DNA of 61,223 nucleotides from Saccharopolyspora spinosa NRRL 18395 (GTDB lineage: Bacteria > Actinomycetota > Actinomycetes > Mycobacteriales > Pseudonocardiaceae), in NCBI RefSeq assembly GCF_000194155.1, contig NZ_GL877879.1, positions 758,141-819,363 of the forward strand. The letters are read 5' to 3'. The notes beneath the pieces were generated by a model, which saw only the letters and a program-made list of their open reading frames with translations, ran no database searches and was not told the DNA's origin. A program made the position numbers and the translations under genes. Shown in pieces: positions 27,424 to 42,108 of the stretch. How positions within the stretch are numbered: position 1 is the stretch's first letter; every line of letters starts with the position of its first letter.

Positions 27424-30176
27424 CCTCACGCGGGGAAATCCCGAAGAAACCGGCATCGAACTCTGCCGCATCTCGCAGGAAGCCACCCTCACACACATAC
27501 GAGGTCCCAAGACGATCGGGATCCGGATCGAACAACCCCGCCTGATCCCAGCCACGATCGTCCGGGAACTCCGCCACCGCATCCAAGCCCCCGGCCACCA
27601 AACGCCAAAGCTCCTCCGGCGAGGACACCCCACCCGGATAACGACAGCCCATCCCCACGATCACAACGGGATCGTCAGCAGTCACCGCCGCCACAGCCGC
27701 CGGTGCGGGAGTCGGAGCCTCCACGCCACCAATCAGTTTGTCGAGCAAGAACCGAACCAACGCCCGCGGTGTCGGATAGTCGAACACCGCAGTAGCCGGC
27801 AACCGAACGCCCAGCACCCCGCCAAGCCGGTTCCGAAACTCCACACCGGACAACGAATCAAAACCCAAATCCCGGAAAGCACGATCGGCCCCGACCTCGA
27901 CCGCACCCGAATGCCCCAGCACCGCCGAAACATGCTCGCGCACCAAACCCAACAGCTGGGTTTCCTGATCCAGGTCCGGCAGCCTCCGCAGCCGACCAAC
28001 CAGACCGTTGACGTCCGCCGACTCGTTGACCGCGCTCCGCCGCACGGGCGCTGGCACCAGGTCGCGCAACAACGCAGGCACACCGCCGTCGGCCGCATCA
28101 GCGCGCAGGGCGTTCAGGTCGACGTGGACCGGAACCAGAAGCGATTCGCCCGGAACGCGAAACGCCATCTCGAACAGCCGCAACCCGTCCGGCGCGGACA
28201 TCGGCGGATTGGTGCGCGCAATGCGGCTACGGCCCGCCGCATCGAGCGCTCCGGTCATCCCGCTGGGCTGCTCCCACAAGCCCCAAGCCAGCGACACCGC
28301 AGGCAGCCCCGCCGTCCGCCGGTGCTGAGCCAGGCCGTCCAGGAACGCGTTCGCCGCCGCGTAGTTTCCCTGACCCGCAGCCCCCGCCACGCCGGAGAAC
28401 GAGGAGAAGAGCACGAAGAACGAGAGATCCAGATCAAGAGTCAACTCGTGCAGGTGCCACGCACCGGCGGCCTTCGGGCCGAACACCTTTGCCACGTGCT
28501 CTGGTGTCAGCGACTCGACGACCCCGTCGGCAAGTGCCCCGGCCGCATGCACCACTCCGCGCAGCGGGAACTCTGCCGAGATCGTCGTCAGCAGCCGGTC
28601 CAACTGGGCCCGATCCCCGACATCGCAGCTCGCCACCTCGACCGCAGCTCCCAGGCCCACCAACTCATCCACCAGGTCGGTGACCCCGGGGGCGCTCCAG
28701 CCGCGTCGCCCCGCGAGCACCAGGCGGCGGACACCGCGCTCCGCCACCAAATGCCGGGCAACCAACCCGCCCAGCAGGCCCGTACCGCCGGAAATCAACA
28801 CCGTCCCATCCGCACCGGGCACTGGGATCCGGCTGTCCTCGGCGGCAACACATCGCGCCAGGCGAGGCACCCGGACTTCACCGGCGCGCAACGCCAGCTG
28901 CGGTTCTCCGGAACGCACGGCCGCCGCGAGCGCACGCCATGATTCGGCGGTTCCGTCCACATCGACCAACACGAATCGGTCCGGGTTCTCCGACTGCGCC
29001 GAACGCAACAAACCCCACGACGCAGCATGCACCAGGTCGGAAACACCCTCGGCGGGACCTGTCGACGCCGCACCACACGTCACAACCACCAGGCGAGATC
29101 CGGCGAATCGCGCCGCCGCCAACCAATCCTGGATCAGGTCAAGCATGCGTTGTGTCGCGGCACGTGCCTCGGAAGCAACGTCCAAGTCCTGGCGAGACGC
29201 ACCGCATGGCACCACCACGACGTCCGGGGGCGGGTCAGCCAACCCGGTCAGGTCGGGGTGGAGTTCCGTGCCAAGTGCCGAGCCGCAGGCTCGGGCGAGT
29301 TCGTCATTGCCGATCACTGCCCAGGAGACCGGCTTGGCAGCGCCGGGCGAGATTCGCTTCCAGTCGACCCGGAACAGGGACTCGTGTTCCATCGCACGGG
29401 CCGCTGCCAACTGCTTGTCCGAAATCTGGCGCAGCACCAGCGAATCGATGGAGAGCACGGCTTGGCCAGTCGTGTCGGTCGTGAACACCGACACCGCATT
29501 CGCGCCCGCCGGAACGAGGTGCACCCGAAGGGAAAGTGCGCCCGTCGCTTTGAGGGACACACCTTGCCACGCGAACGGGAGCCATCCCTCGTCCGGATCC
29601 TCTTCGGCTGCGCCCAGCGCCTGCAGTGCCGCATCCAGCAGAGCAGGGTGGATTCCGAACCTGCCGGCGTCTTCGCGGTGTGCGGTGGGCAGGCCGACCT
29701 CGGCGAAGATCTCGTCTCCGCGCTTCCAAGCCGCCTGCAACCCCTGGAACGCCGGGCCGAAATCGAAGCCCCGCTCAGCTGCGCGGGCGTAGAAGCTGTC
29801 CAGCGGAACCGCGACAGCATCGTTGGGCGGCCAAATCCCATCGGGGCCCTGGCCGGCGTCCTGGTGATCGCTGGAGGTCAACGTGCCGGTCGCGTGGCAG
29901 GTCCACGAGTCCTGCGGCACGGCGTCGTCTCGACAGGAATGCACGCGGACCGAGCGGCGCCCGGCCTCGTCCGGACCGCCAACCGCGATCTGCACCTGCA
30001 CCGCACCGGTCGCGGGCAAAACCAGCGGAGTCGTCAGGGACAACTCCTCGATCAGATCGCACCCGACCTGGTCCGCGGCGCGTATCAGCATTTCCACGAA
30101 CGCGGTGCCGGGCAGCAGGATCGCCCCGCCGACCACGTGGTCGGCCAACCAGGGCTGGGTCTTGACCGACAGCTTG
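27424..30176 (-). CDS. PKS gene D, segment: DH-KR-ACP of module D1 and KS start of D2
   Basis: This segment completes module D1. The DH has an intact HxxxGxxxxP motif (His near 30137, [10 protein letters not shown]) and the partner Asp in [12 protein letters not shown] follows at about 28800-28245, with NADPH motif [12 protein letters not shown], catalytic Ser in LFSSFSG, Tyr in GQGNYAAAN and LAD in place of LDD, which keeps the second Asp and suggests B-type. The ACP has GFDSL near 27856. The N-terminal 85 residues of the D2 ketosynthase then begin ([16 protein letters not shown]). The module should reduce and dehydrate to a double bond. Its reading frame joins the upstream segment through a 5-base loss at 30176 and the next through a 7-base loss at 27423. 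Confidence 0.88.
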
Positions 30177-33011
<2,835 letters not shown>

Positions 33012-33061
33012 CGAAATACACCGTTCCAGTAATCAGGGGAGCTGAGGCGAGGAAAGGGCGG

Positions 33062-33454
33062 TCAGCGCCGGAACTTCCGGTCGATGAGGTCGAAGATTTC
33101 GTCGTCCGTGGCCGCCGTCAGCGATTGGGGTGACGTCGCTCTGGCCGTGCCGTCACGCGCCCCGTCCCACTTGGCGAGGAGTGCGTGCAAGCGCTCCGCC
33201 ACCTTGGCCTGGTCTTCCAGTGGGATCGAAGGCCCTTGCGCCAACGTGGTATCCAGCCTGTCGAGCTCGGCGAGCAGCGATTCGATGCCGTTGTCCGGCT
33301 CCGCGACCAGGGCCGGAACCAACTGTTCGGACAACGCCAGCGGCGTCGGGTGGTCGAAAACCAGCGTCGGCGGCAGGCGAAGCCCGGTCACCGCGTTCAA
33401 CCTGTTGCGCAGCTCTACCGCGGTCAGCGAATCGAAGCCCAGTTCGGCGAAGGT
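33062..33454 (-). CDS. PKS gene C, 3' end: ACP remainder of module C3 and docking tail
   Basis: In this frame the C3 acyl carrier protein resumes at [20 protein letters not shown], with the phosphopantetheine Ser in GFDSL, and continues to [16 protein letters not shown] linker and a C-terminal docking helix follow, ending [18 protein letters not shown] at 33062. The basic tail (RKFRR) contrasts with the acidic tails of genes A and B and faces the acidic docking coil of gene D. The N-terminal helix of the ACP is missing, see the break at 33455-33463. This is part of gene C, not a separate gene. Confidence 0.82.
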   Translation of the reverse strand, partial: TFAELGFDSLTAVELRNRLNAVTGLRLPPTLVFDHPTPLALSEQLVPALVAEPDNGIESLLAELDRLDTTLAQGPSIPLEDQAKVAERLHALLAKWDGARDGTARATSPQSLTAATDDEIFDLIDRKFRR

Positions 33455-36400
33455 CCCCCCCCCTCCAGCAGCAGGTGTCCGCGCTCAGCGGGCGGCAGTG
33501 CGGCCAGCTGCTGCCCCAGCTCGCCGGCACCGTGCTTCTCCTCGGTCTCGGTGTCGGGCCGTAGATCCACGATCTCTTCCAACAGTGGTCGCGGGCGGGC
33601 CGCGGTGAAAGAGGCGGCGAATCGCTCCCAGTCCACATCTGCGACGGTGATGGCGGTTTCTCGTTGGGACAGGGCCTGTTGCAGCGCGAAGAGGGCCGAC
33701 TGCGGTTCCATCGGTACCAGGCCCCTTCGGCGGAGATGCGCCTCGTTACCTTCCTGAACGGCCATGCCCGCACCCGCCCACGGACCCCAGGCGATGCACG
33801 TCGCCGGCCGCCCGCAAGCCCGTCGGCGCTCGGCAAGGGCATCGAGATACGCATTGGCGGCCGAATAGGCTCCTTGGCCGCCGGCTCCCCAAACTCCCGA
33901 GATCGAGGAGAACAGCACGAAGGCGTCCAACGGTTGCCCGCCAAGCAGCCGGTCCAGGTTCGCCGCGCCGACGACCTTGGCCGACAACACGTCGGCGAAC
34001 TGCGCCAAGGTCGTCTCGGCCAGGTTCGCAGGCGTCCCGACGCCGGCGGTGTGCACGACCGCCGACAGCGGATACTCCGTGGGAACGGCCGCCAGCACCG
34101 CCGCCAGCTCGTCGCGGTCCGTCACATCGCAGGCCAAGACTGTGACTTTCACGCCGAGTTCAGTCAGCTCGGCCCCTAGGTCCGCTGCGCCGGGAGCTTC
34201 CGGGCCGCGGCGACTGATCAACACCAGGTGCTCAGCTCCCCGCCGGGCCAGCCATCGTGCGACCTCGGCACCGAGCGCGCCTGTTCCGCCCGTGATGAGG
34301 ACCGTTCCCCGGCTACGCCATGTCTCTGACCGGGGGTTCCGCGCTGCGCGCACCACTCTGCGAACGAACAACCCGGATGAACGCACGGCGAGCTGATCTT
34401 CGGCCGCCGTCCCGGCGAGTGCGGCCACCAACCCGTTCCGGGACGTCTCGTCCAGTGTCTCCGGAAGGTCGATCAGGCCACCCCACCACTGCGGATGTTC
34501 AAGGCCGACGACCCTGCCGAGCCCCCAGATCAAGCCGTGGTCCGGATCGGCCGGACCGTCCTCGGTCCCGGCCTCGACGCCACCGGTCGTGGCCAGCCAC
34601 AGCGGGGCGGAAACACCCGCATCGCCCAACACCTGCGTCAGGATCACGGTAGCGGCGACACCACGGGACAGGTGCGGATGCGCCGCGCAGGGCATGCCGT
34701 CCATCGCCAACAGAGACAACACACCCGTCACCTCGGTGCGGTCCGCAATGACGGCGCGCACCTTGTCCACAAGCGCACTGCGTTGGAGGTCCTGCTCGGT
34801 CAATTCCAGGACCGCGACCTCGGCGCCGCGCGCGATCAGCGCGTCGATGACGACCGCCGGTTGATCTCGGGGCACGTCAGCTGGAAGCACCACCAGCCAC
34901 ACGCCCCGGAGGGCGGCTGCGGACGGCACCTCGACGGACCTCCAGCGCACCTGGTAGCGCCAGGAATCCGCGAGGGCCTCCTGGCGTTGTTTCTCGCGCC
35001 AGGAAGCCAGAACGGGCAGCACCTCCCGGAAGGGCTGGTCCCGGTCGATGCAGAGTTCATCCACCAACGGTTCCGGATCGGCGCGCTCGACCAACTCCCA
35101 GAAGCGCGCGTCGACCGGGTCGGCAACCACATCGCCGCCGCGCCCGTCCGCTTGCCCGGCCAGCCAGTACCGCTGGCGTTGGAAGGCGTAGGTGGGCAAC
35201 TCGACGGTGCGGGCGCCGGTGCCGGCGAAGCAAGCCGACCAGTCCACCGCACCACCGCGGACGTGCACGTGCGCCAGGGCCGCCACCGCGGTCTCGACCT
35301 CATCGCGGTCCCTGCGCATCAGCGGGATCGCCGCCACCCTCCCAGCCTGGTCGGACCCGGCCAAGCACTGCTCGACCAGGGCCGACAACGCCCCGTCCGG
35401 GCCGAACTCGACGATCGTGTCCACGCCTTGGCCGACGAGCGCCCGGACACCGTCTCCGAAGCGGACAGGATCACGCACTTGGCGCGTCCAGTAGTCGGCC
35501 GCGCACATCAGTCCGGTGGTGTCCAGCGCACCGGTCGCGGCGGAGACGATCGGCACCACCGGTTCACCGAACTCGACGCACCTGGCGGTTTCCGCGTACT
35601 CGTCCAGAATCGGTTCCATCCGGTGCGAGTGGAAAGCATGGGAGACCCGCAACCATTTGGTCCTAAGCCCTCGGGCATCGAATTCGCCTGCGAGCTCCAC
35701 GAGCACATCGCGGTCGCCGGAGAGCACTACCGACTCGGGGCCGTTGATCGCAGCGATGCTGACCCGATCGCACACCCCGGAAAGCAGCGGTCCGACCGCC
35801 GCCTCGCTGGTGGCGACCGCGAGCATTGCGCCGCCGGTGGGCAATGCCTGCATCAGGTGGGCCCGAGCCGCAACCAACCGTGCAGCGTCCGGCAAGGACA
35901 ACACACCAGCCGCGTGCGCCGCAGCCAACTCGCCGACCGAGTGCCCCAGCACCGCGGCCGGCCGCACGCCCCACGACCTCAGCAATCCCAGGAGGCCGAC
36001 TTGAACCGCGAAGATCCCCGACTGCGCCCACAGCGTCCGGTCGAGCATCTGCTCATCAGCACCGAACAGCACACCCCGAACGTCCGCGCCCAGGTGTGCG
36101 CTTAGCGCGTCGCAGGCTTCCTCGAAGGCGTCCGCGAACGCCGGGAAAGCCGCGCACAACGCCTTTCCCATCCCCAGCCACTGACTGCCCTGACCGGAAA
36201 AAACGAATCCGATGCGGCCACCGGAATTCGCAGAGCCCGTTATCACCCCCGGCGCCGTCCGGCCATCGGCGAGCGCTGCCAGCCTGGACAGCAGTGCCTC
36301 CCGATCGGCACCCCACACGACGGCGCGTTCGTCCAGCACAGAACGAGTGGTCGCGAGTGAATACCCCAAATCCAGCGGAGAAGCGCCAGGACCCCGGTCC

Positions 36401-39400
36401 AGCCGGGCCTGCAGCGCAGCCGCTTGGGCCTGCAGCGCTGCGAGACTCCTAGCCGACAACATCCACGGGATCACCGCTGGATGCGCAGTGACCCGCCGAT
36501 CCGATTGGTCGATCTCCGCTGGTTCCGACGGTGGTTGTTCGAGGATGAGGTGTGCGTTGGTGCCGCTGATCCCGAACGACGACACCCCCGCTCGACGAGG
36601 ACGGCCGCTCTCGGGCCAGGGCGTGTTCCCGGTGAGGAGCCGAACGGCCCCGGCAGACCAGTCCACCTGTGGAGTGGGCTTGTCCACGTGCAACGTCGCA
36701 GGCAACTCCCCGTGCCGCATGGCCTGCACCATCTTGATGACCCCCGCCACACCGGCCGCCGCCTGCGTGTGGCCGATGTTGGACTTGATCGACCCCAGCC
36801 ACAGGGCCCGCTCAGGATCCCGCTCCTGCCCATATGTCGCGATCAGCGCCTGCGCCTCGATCGGATCCCCGAGCCCGGTACCGGTCCCGTGCGCCTCCAC
36901 GACATCCACATCGGACGCCGACAGCCCCGCATTCGCGAGGGCCTGCCGAATCACCCGCTGCTGCGACGGACCATTCGGCGCAGTCAGGCCATTCGACGCA
37001 CCATCCTGATTCACCGCAGACCCGCGAACCACGGCCAACACCCGGTGACCATTCCGACGAGCATCCGACAACCGCTCCAGCAACACCAGGCCGGCACCCT
37101 CACCCCACCCGGTGCCATCCGCAGCGGCCGCAAACGACTTGCACCGACCATCTGGCGCCAAACCGCGCTGACGAGAGAACTCGAGGAAAGCCAGGGGTGT
37201 CGACATCACCGTCACACCACCTGCCAACGCCATATCACACTCACCCGAACGCAGCGACTGGCACGCCAAATGCAACGCCACCAACGACGACGAACACGCG
37301 GTATCCACCGCCACCGCAGGCCCCTCAAGGCCGAACGTGTAGGAAAGCCGGCCGGCCAGGACACTCGCGGCGTTTCCGGTCAGGAGGTGACCCGCCGCCT
37401 CCGGCGCGGCAGCCACTTTCGCACCGTGGTCCTGCCCATTGGTCCCCGCGAACACACCGGTCCTGCTACCCCGCAACGACAGCGGAGCGATTCCTGCTCG
37501 TTCGAAAACCTCCCACGCCACTTCGAGCAACAACCTCTGCTGCGGATCCATTGCGCGCGCCTCGCGAGGGCTGATGCCGAAGAACCCGGCGTCGAACCGA
37601 TCAGCACCGGTCAGGAAGGCACCTTCTCGCACATAGGTACTGCCTGCCCGATCCGGATCCGGGTCGAACAACGTGTTGCAGTCCCAACCCCGATCGACGG
37701 GGAACGTCGATACCGCATCACGTCCCGCAGAAACCAGCTGCCACAGCTCCTCGGGCGAGCAGACGTCGCCCGGATACCGGCATCCCATCGCGACCACGAC
37801 AACCGGATCATCCACTGGATCGGCCCCGGCCACGACGGTGGTCGCGGGCTGCGCTCCCACCAGCTCGCCGACCAGCTGCTCAGCCAGCGCGGATGGGCTC
37901 GGATAATCGAAGATCAACGTGGCCGGCAGACTCAATCCTGTTGCCTCGCCCAACCTGTTGCGCAGTTCGACGGCCATCAGCGAATCAAATCCGAGCTCCT
38001 GGAACGCCCGGTCGGGACCAACTGGGTCAGACCCGTTGTGTCCCAACACAATCGAGGCCTCCGCCAGCACCAGGTCCAGCATCGCGCGGCGGCGTTCGGC
38101 GGCTGCCATGCCCGCGAGCCGCGGTAGCGGGACGGCCGAGTCCGCAGCATCAGTGGTGTTCTCCGCATCCGCCAACGCCTGCTGTGCTTCGGGCAGCTCG
38201 TCGAGCAGCGGACGCCGACGGGACATGGCGAACACCGGGGCGAACCTCTCCCACGCCATATCGGCCACGACCAGGGATGTCTCGTCACGATCCAATGCGC
38301 CCTGAAGTGCCAGCAACGCCCGATCCGCAGCCATTGGCACCAGGCCGGCCCGGCGCAGCTGTGCACCGCCTTCACCTGCGGCCATTCCGTCACCGGCCCA
38401 CGGGCCCCACGCAACCGCAGTCCCCACCAACCCCCTTGCCCGACGCTGCTGCGCCAACGCATCCAAGTAGGCATTCGCCGCCGCATAAGCGCCCTGCCCG
38501 CCAGCACCCCACACACCCGAGACGGATGAGAACAGCACGAAGGCATCCAGCTCGACATCGGCGAGCAACTCATCGAGATTCGCCGCACCACCTGCCTTCG
38601 CCGACAGCACCCCAACGAAGTCGGTCAAACACATCGACGCCACGTCGCCGACTTCAACGACCCCCGCCGCATGCATCACCGCGGTCAGCGGGCAATCATC
38701 CGGAATGGTCGCCAACACTTCGGCCAAAGCGTCACGATCGGCCACGTCGCAGGCCGTGATCGAAACCCGAGCGCCCAGCGCCTCCAGCTCCGCCCGCAAA
38801 TCTCCAGCGCCCGGAGCCGCCGCGCCTCGACGGCTGGTCAACACCACATGCTCAGCCCCGGCACCCGCCAACCACCGGGCAACATGCGCCCCCAAACCGC
38901 CCGTACCACCCGTCACCAACACCGTCCCCCGAGGACGCCACACCGACCCGGCACCCGACGCACCAGCGCGTTCCAACCGCCGCACGAACACACCACCGGG
39001 ACGTACCGCGATCTCGTCCTCGCCAAGACCTGCCAACACGACCGACAAGCGTTCTCGAGCGTCCTCATCGAGCAAGCACGGCACGTCGACCAGGCCACCC
39101 CACCAGGCCGGATGCTCCAGACCGACGACGCGACCCAGTCCCCACACCAGCGCCTGCCCCGGGTTCACCGGCACATCCCCGACCGCGACACCACCACACG
39201 TCGCCAACCACAATGGCGCCGACACATCCGCGGCCCGCAGAGCTCGCAGCAGTACCAACGAGTTCAGCGCGCCATTCGGCAAAGCAGCGTTCGGCGAGGA
39301 CGGCGATTCATCCAGCGCCAGCAAGGACAACACGCCGCTTATTCCCCCTGACGCAACAGGCAACGAGCGGAATCGTTGCGCCAGGGCTTCCTCGTCGTGC

Positions 39401-41342
39401 CCGGCGAGCTCGAACAGAACTGCCGGGCAACCCCGTTCCTCGAACATCTCGTTGAAACGCAGAACTTGCCGACTCGCCGACCACCCCTCCGGCACGACGA
39501 CGAGCCATGTCCCCGACAACGAGGGGTCTGGCAAATCTGCCCGCTCATGCCAGGAAATCCGGTACCGCCACTGGTGCACCAGGGATTCGTTGCGGATCCG
39601 GCGATGCCAGGAGGAGAGGACCGGAACCACCGATTCCAGGGACGCCTGCACGTCGTGATCGCCGGTAATGTGCAGAGCGGCGCTGAGCGCGCTGACATCT
39701 TCCTGCTCGACGAGTTCCCAGAAGCCCGACTGGCGCGCGGGATCGGCGGATTGCCCGACCGGTTCGGATGGTGAGTCAAGCCAGTACCGCTGTCGTTGGA
39801 AGGCATACGTGGGCAGCTCGACCTGCTTTGCCCCGGTACCGGCGAAAAACGACCGCCAGTCCACCTCAGCACCACGCACATGGATCTGCGCCAATGCCGT
39901 TGTCACCGTGTGCGCCTCGTCGCGATTGCTGCGCATGAGCGGAACCGCGGCCACCCGTCCGCCCTGATCGGATCCGGCCGCGCACTCCTGCACCAGCGCC
40001 GACAACACCCCATCCGGACCGACCTCGACGACGGTGCTCACACCGTGAGCCGCGAGCGCAGCAACACCGTCGGCGAAGCGGACGGGTTCTCGCACCTGGC
40101 GCACCCAATACTCCGGCGTAGCCGGCATGCCGACCTCATCGAGCTCACCCGTCAACGTCGACACGATCGGCAGCCCTGACGACCGGTAGTCCACGCTCCG
40201 GGCGATTTCGGTGAACTCCGCCAGCATCGGATCCATCCGATGCGAATGAAACGCATGCGACACCCGCAACCACCTCGACCGGATCCCTTGCCCGTCCAGC
40301 CGACCGGCAATGTCATCGAGCACATCCCGATCACCGGAGAGCACCACCGACCCGGGAGCGTTGACCGCGGCGATCCCCACACGATCACCGCAGTCGGCCA
40401 GCAACGGGCGCAGCTGCTCCTCTCCAGCAGCCGCAGCGAGCATGGCACCGCCAGTTGGCAGGGCTTGCATCAACCGGGCACGGCCCGCCACCAGCCGAGC
40501 CGCATCCCGCAACGACAACACTCCAGCCGCGAACGCCGCCGCCAGCTCACCGACCGAGTGGCCCAGCACCACAGCGGGCCGGACACCCCACGAACCCAAC
40601 AACTCCCAGAGTCCGACTTGCAACGCGAACAGGCCCGGCTGCGCCCACAAGGTCTGGTCCAGAAGTTGCGTATCCGAACCGGACAACACATCTCGTAGCC
40701 GGGCCATCTGCCCGAGATGCGCATCCAGCTCGCAGCAGGCTTCGTCAAACGCGTCGGCGAACACCGGAAACGCCGAGTGGAGCCCGCTTCCCATCCCGGG
40801 CCACTGACCACCTTGACCGGAGAACACGAATCCGACCGGCCCAGCGGCACGAGTGCCGGTGATCACCTCGGCAGCGTCATTACTAACGGCCAGCGCTTTC
40901 AAGCCCGGCAGCAACGCGGCACGATCCGCACCCAGCACGACAGCGCGGTGGTCCAACGCCGGACGGGTCACCGCAAGCGAATAACCGATATCTCGCGGGG
41001 AAGCATCAACGCGATTGCTCAAGTAGGACATCAATGCATCTGCCTGGGCGGATAGCGCTTCGGGTGTTTTGCCCGACACCATCCACGGCACCACCGGAAA
41101 ATCGCGGACAGAACCCGAATCCGGCTCTGTTGAGCGCTGCGACTCTCGCGGAGGTTGTTCAAGGATCAGGTGCGCGTTGGTGCCACTGATCCCGAACGAT
41201 GACACGCCCGCCCGGCGAAGACGACCGCTGTCGGGCCAGGGCGTGTTCTCCGTGAGGAGTTGGACCGTGCCCGCAGACCAGTCCACCTGCGCGGAGGGCT
41301 CGTCCACGTGCAACGTGCGCGGCAGCTCCCCCTGCCGCATCG
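33455..41342 (-). CDS. PKS gene C, segment: modules C2 (from KS end) and C3
   Basis: About 2,630 residues. Module C2 supplies the KS end with GTNAH, a malonyl-type AT (GHSVGE with Ser near 40557, then HAFH), no DH, an A-type KR (about 38930-38385; no LDD, Trp in AWGPWAGDG) and an ACP (GFDSL near 37983). Module C3 has a complete KS (about 37810-36540, DTACSSS, GTNAH), a malonyl-type AT (about 36230-35150), an A-type KR (about 34310-33780, AWGPWAGAG) and the first residues of an ACP. Both modules should leave L-type hydroxyls. In place of a DH there is the usual linker ending in a dimerisation-like LVEQED segment. The frame breaks at a 14-base loss (41341) and at a nine-C run (33455-33463). Confidence 0.9.
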
Positions 41343-42108
41343 ATCACACCAGCGACACCCGCCGCCGCCTGGGTGTGACCAATATTCGACTTCACCGACC
41401 CCAGCCACAACGGCCGACCGGGATCACGATCCCGGCCGTACGTAGCGATCAACGCCTGCGCCTCGATCGGATCACCAAGCCGCGTGCCCGTCCCATGCGC
41501 CTCCACAGCATCCACGTCGGACACGGACAGCCCGGCACTCGTGAGTGCCTGGGTGATCACCCTTTGCTGTGACGGACCATTTGGCGCAGTCAAGCCATTC
41601 GACGCGCCGTCCTGGTTCACCGCGCTACCCCGCACCACCGCCAGAACCTCGTGCCCATTGCGCCGGGCATCCGACAACCGCTCCAGCAACACCAGACCGG
41701 CACCCTCGCCCCACCCGGTGCCATCCGCGGCCGCCGCGAACGACTTGCACCGCCCATCCGGAGCCAGACCCCGTTGACGGGAGAACTCCACGAACGTCGT
41801 CGGCGTCGACATCACCGTGACGCCACCGGCAAGGGCGAATTCGCACTCACCGGCCCGCAGTGCTTGACCCGCCAGGTGTAACGCCACCAACGACGACGAA
41901 CACGCCGTATCCACCGTCACCGCAGAACCAAACGAATACGCAACCCGACCCGACAGCACGCTCCCCGCATTGCCCGTCCCGAGGTGCCCTTCGAAGCCCT
42001 CCGGTGCTCTGGTAATGAATCGGGCCCCATAGTCGTGGTACATCAAGCCCGCGAACACACCGGTCCGGCTGCCGTGCAACGAGAACGGATCGATCCCAGC
42101 CCGCTCCG
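41342..42108 (-). CDS. PKS gene C, KS core segment of module C2
   Basis: This segment is the middle of the module C2 ketosynthase, from [14 protein letters not shown] to GVAGVI. It has the active-site Cys in DTACSSS (near 41902) and EAHGTGT. The stretch before the Cys reads SFGSAVTV where siblings have [11 protein letters not shown], a three-residue in-frame loss. The segment is joined to its neighbours by frame-breaking deletions at about 42108 (roughly 45 bases) and 41341 (14 bases). It is part of gene C. Confidence 0.83.
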
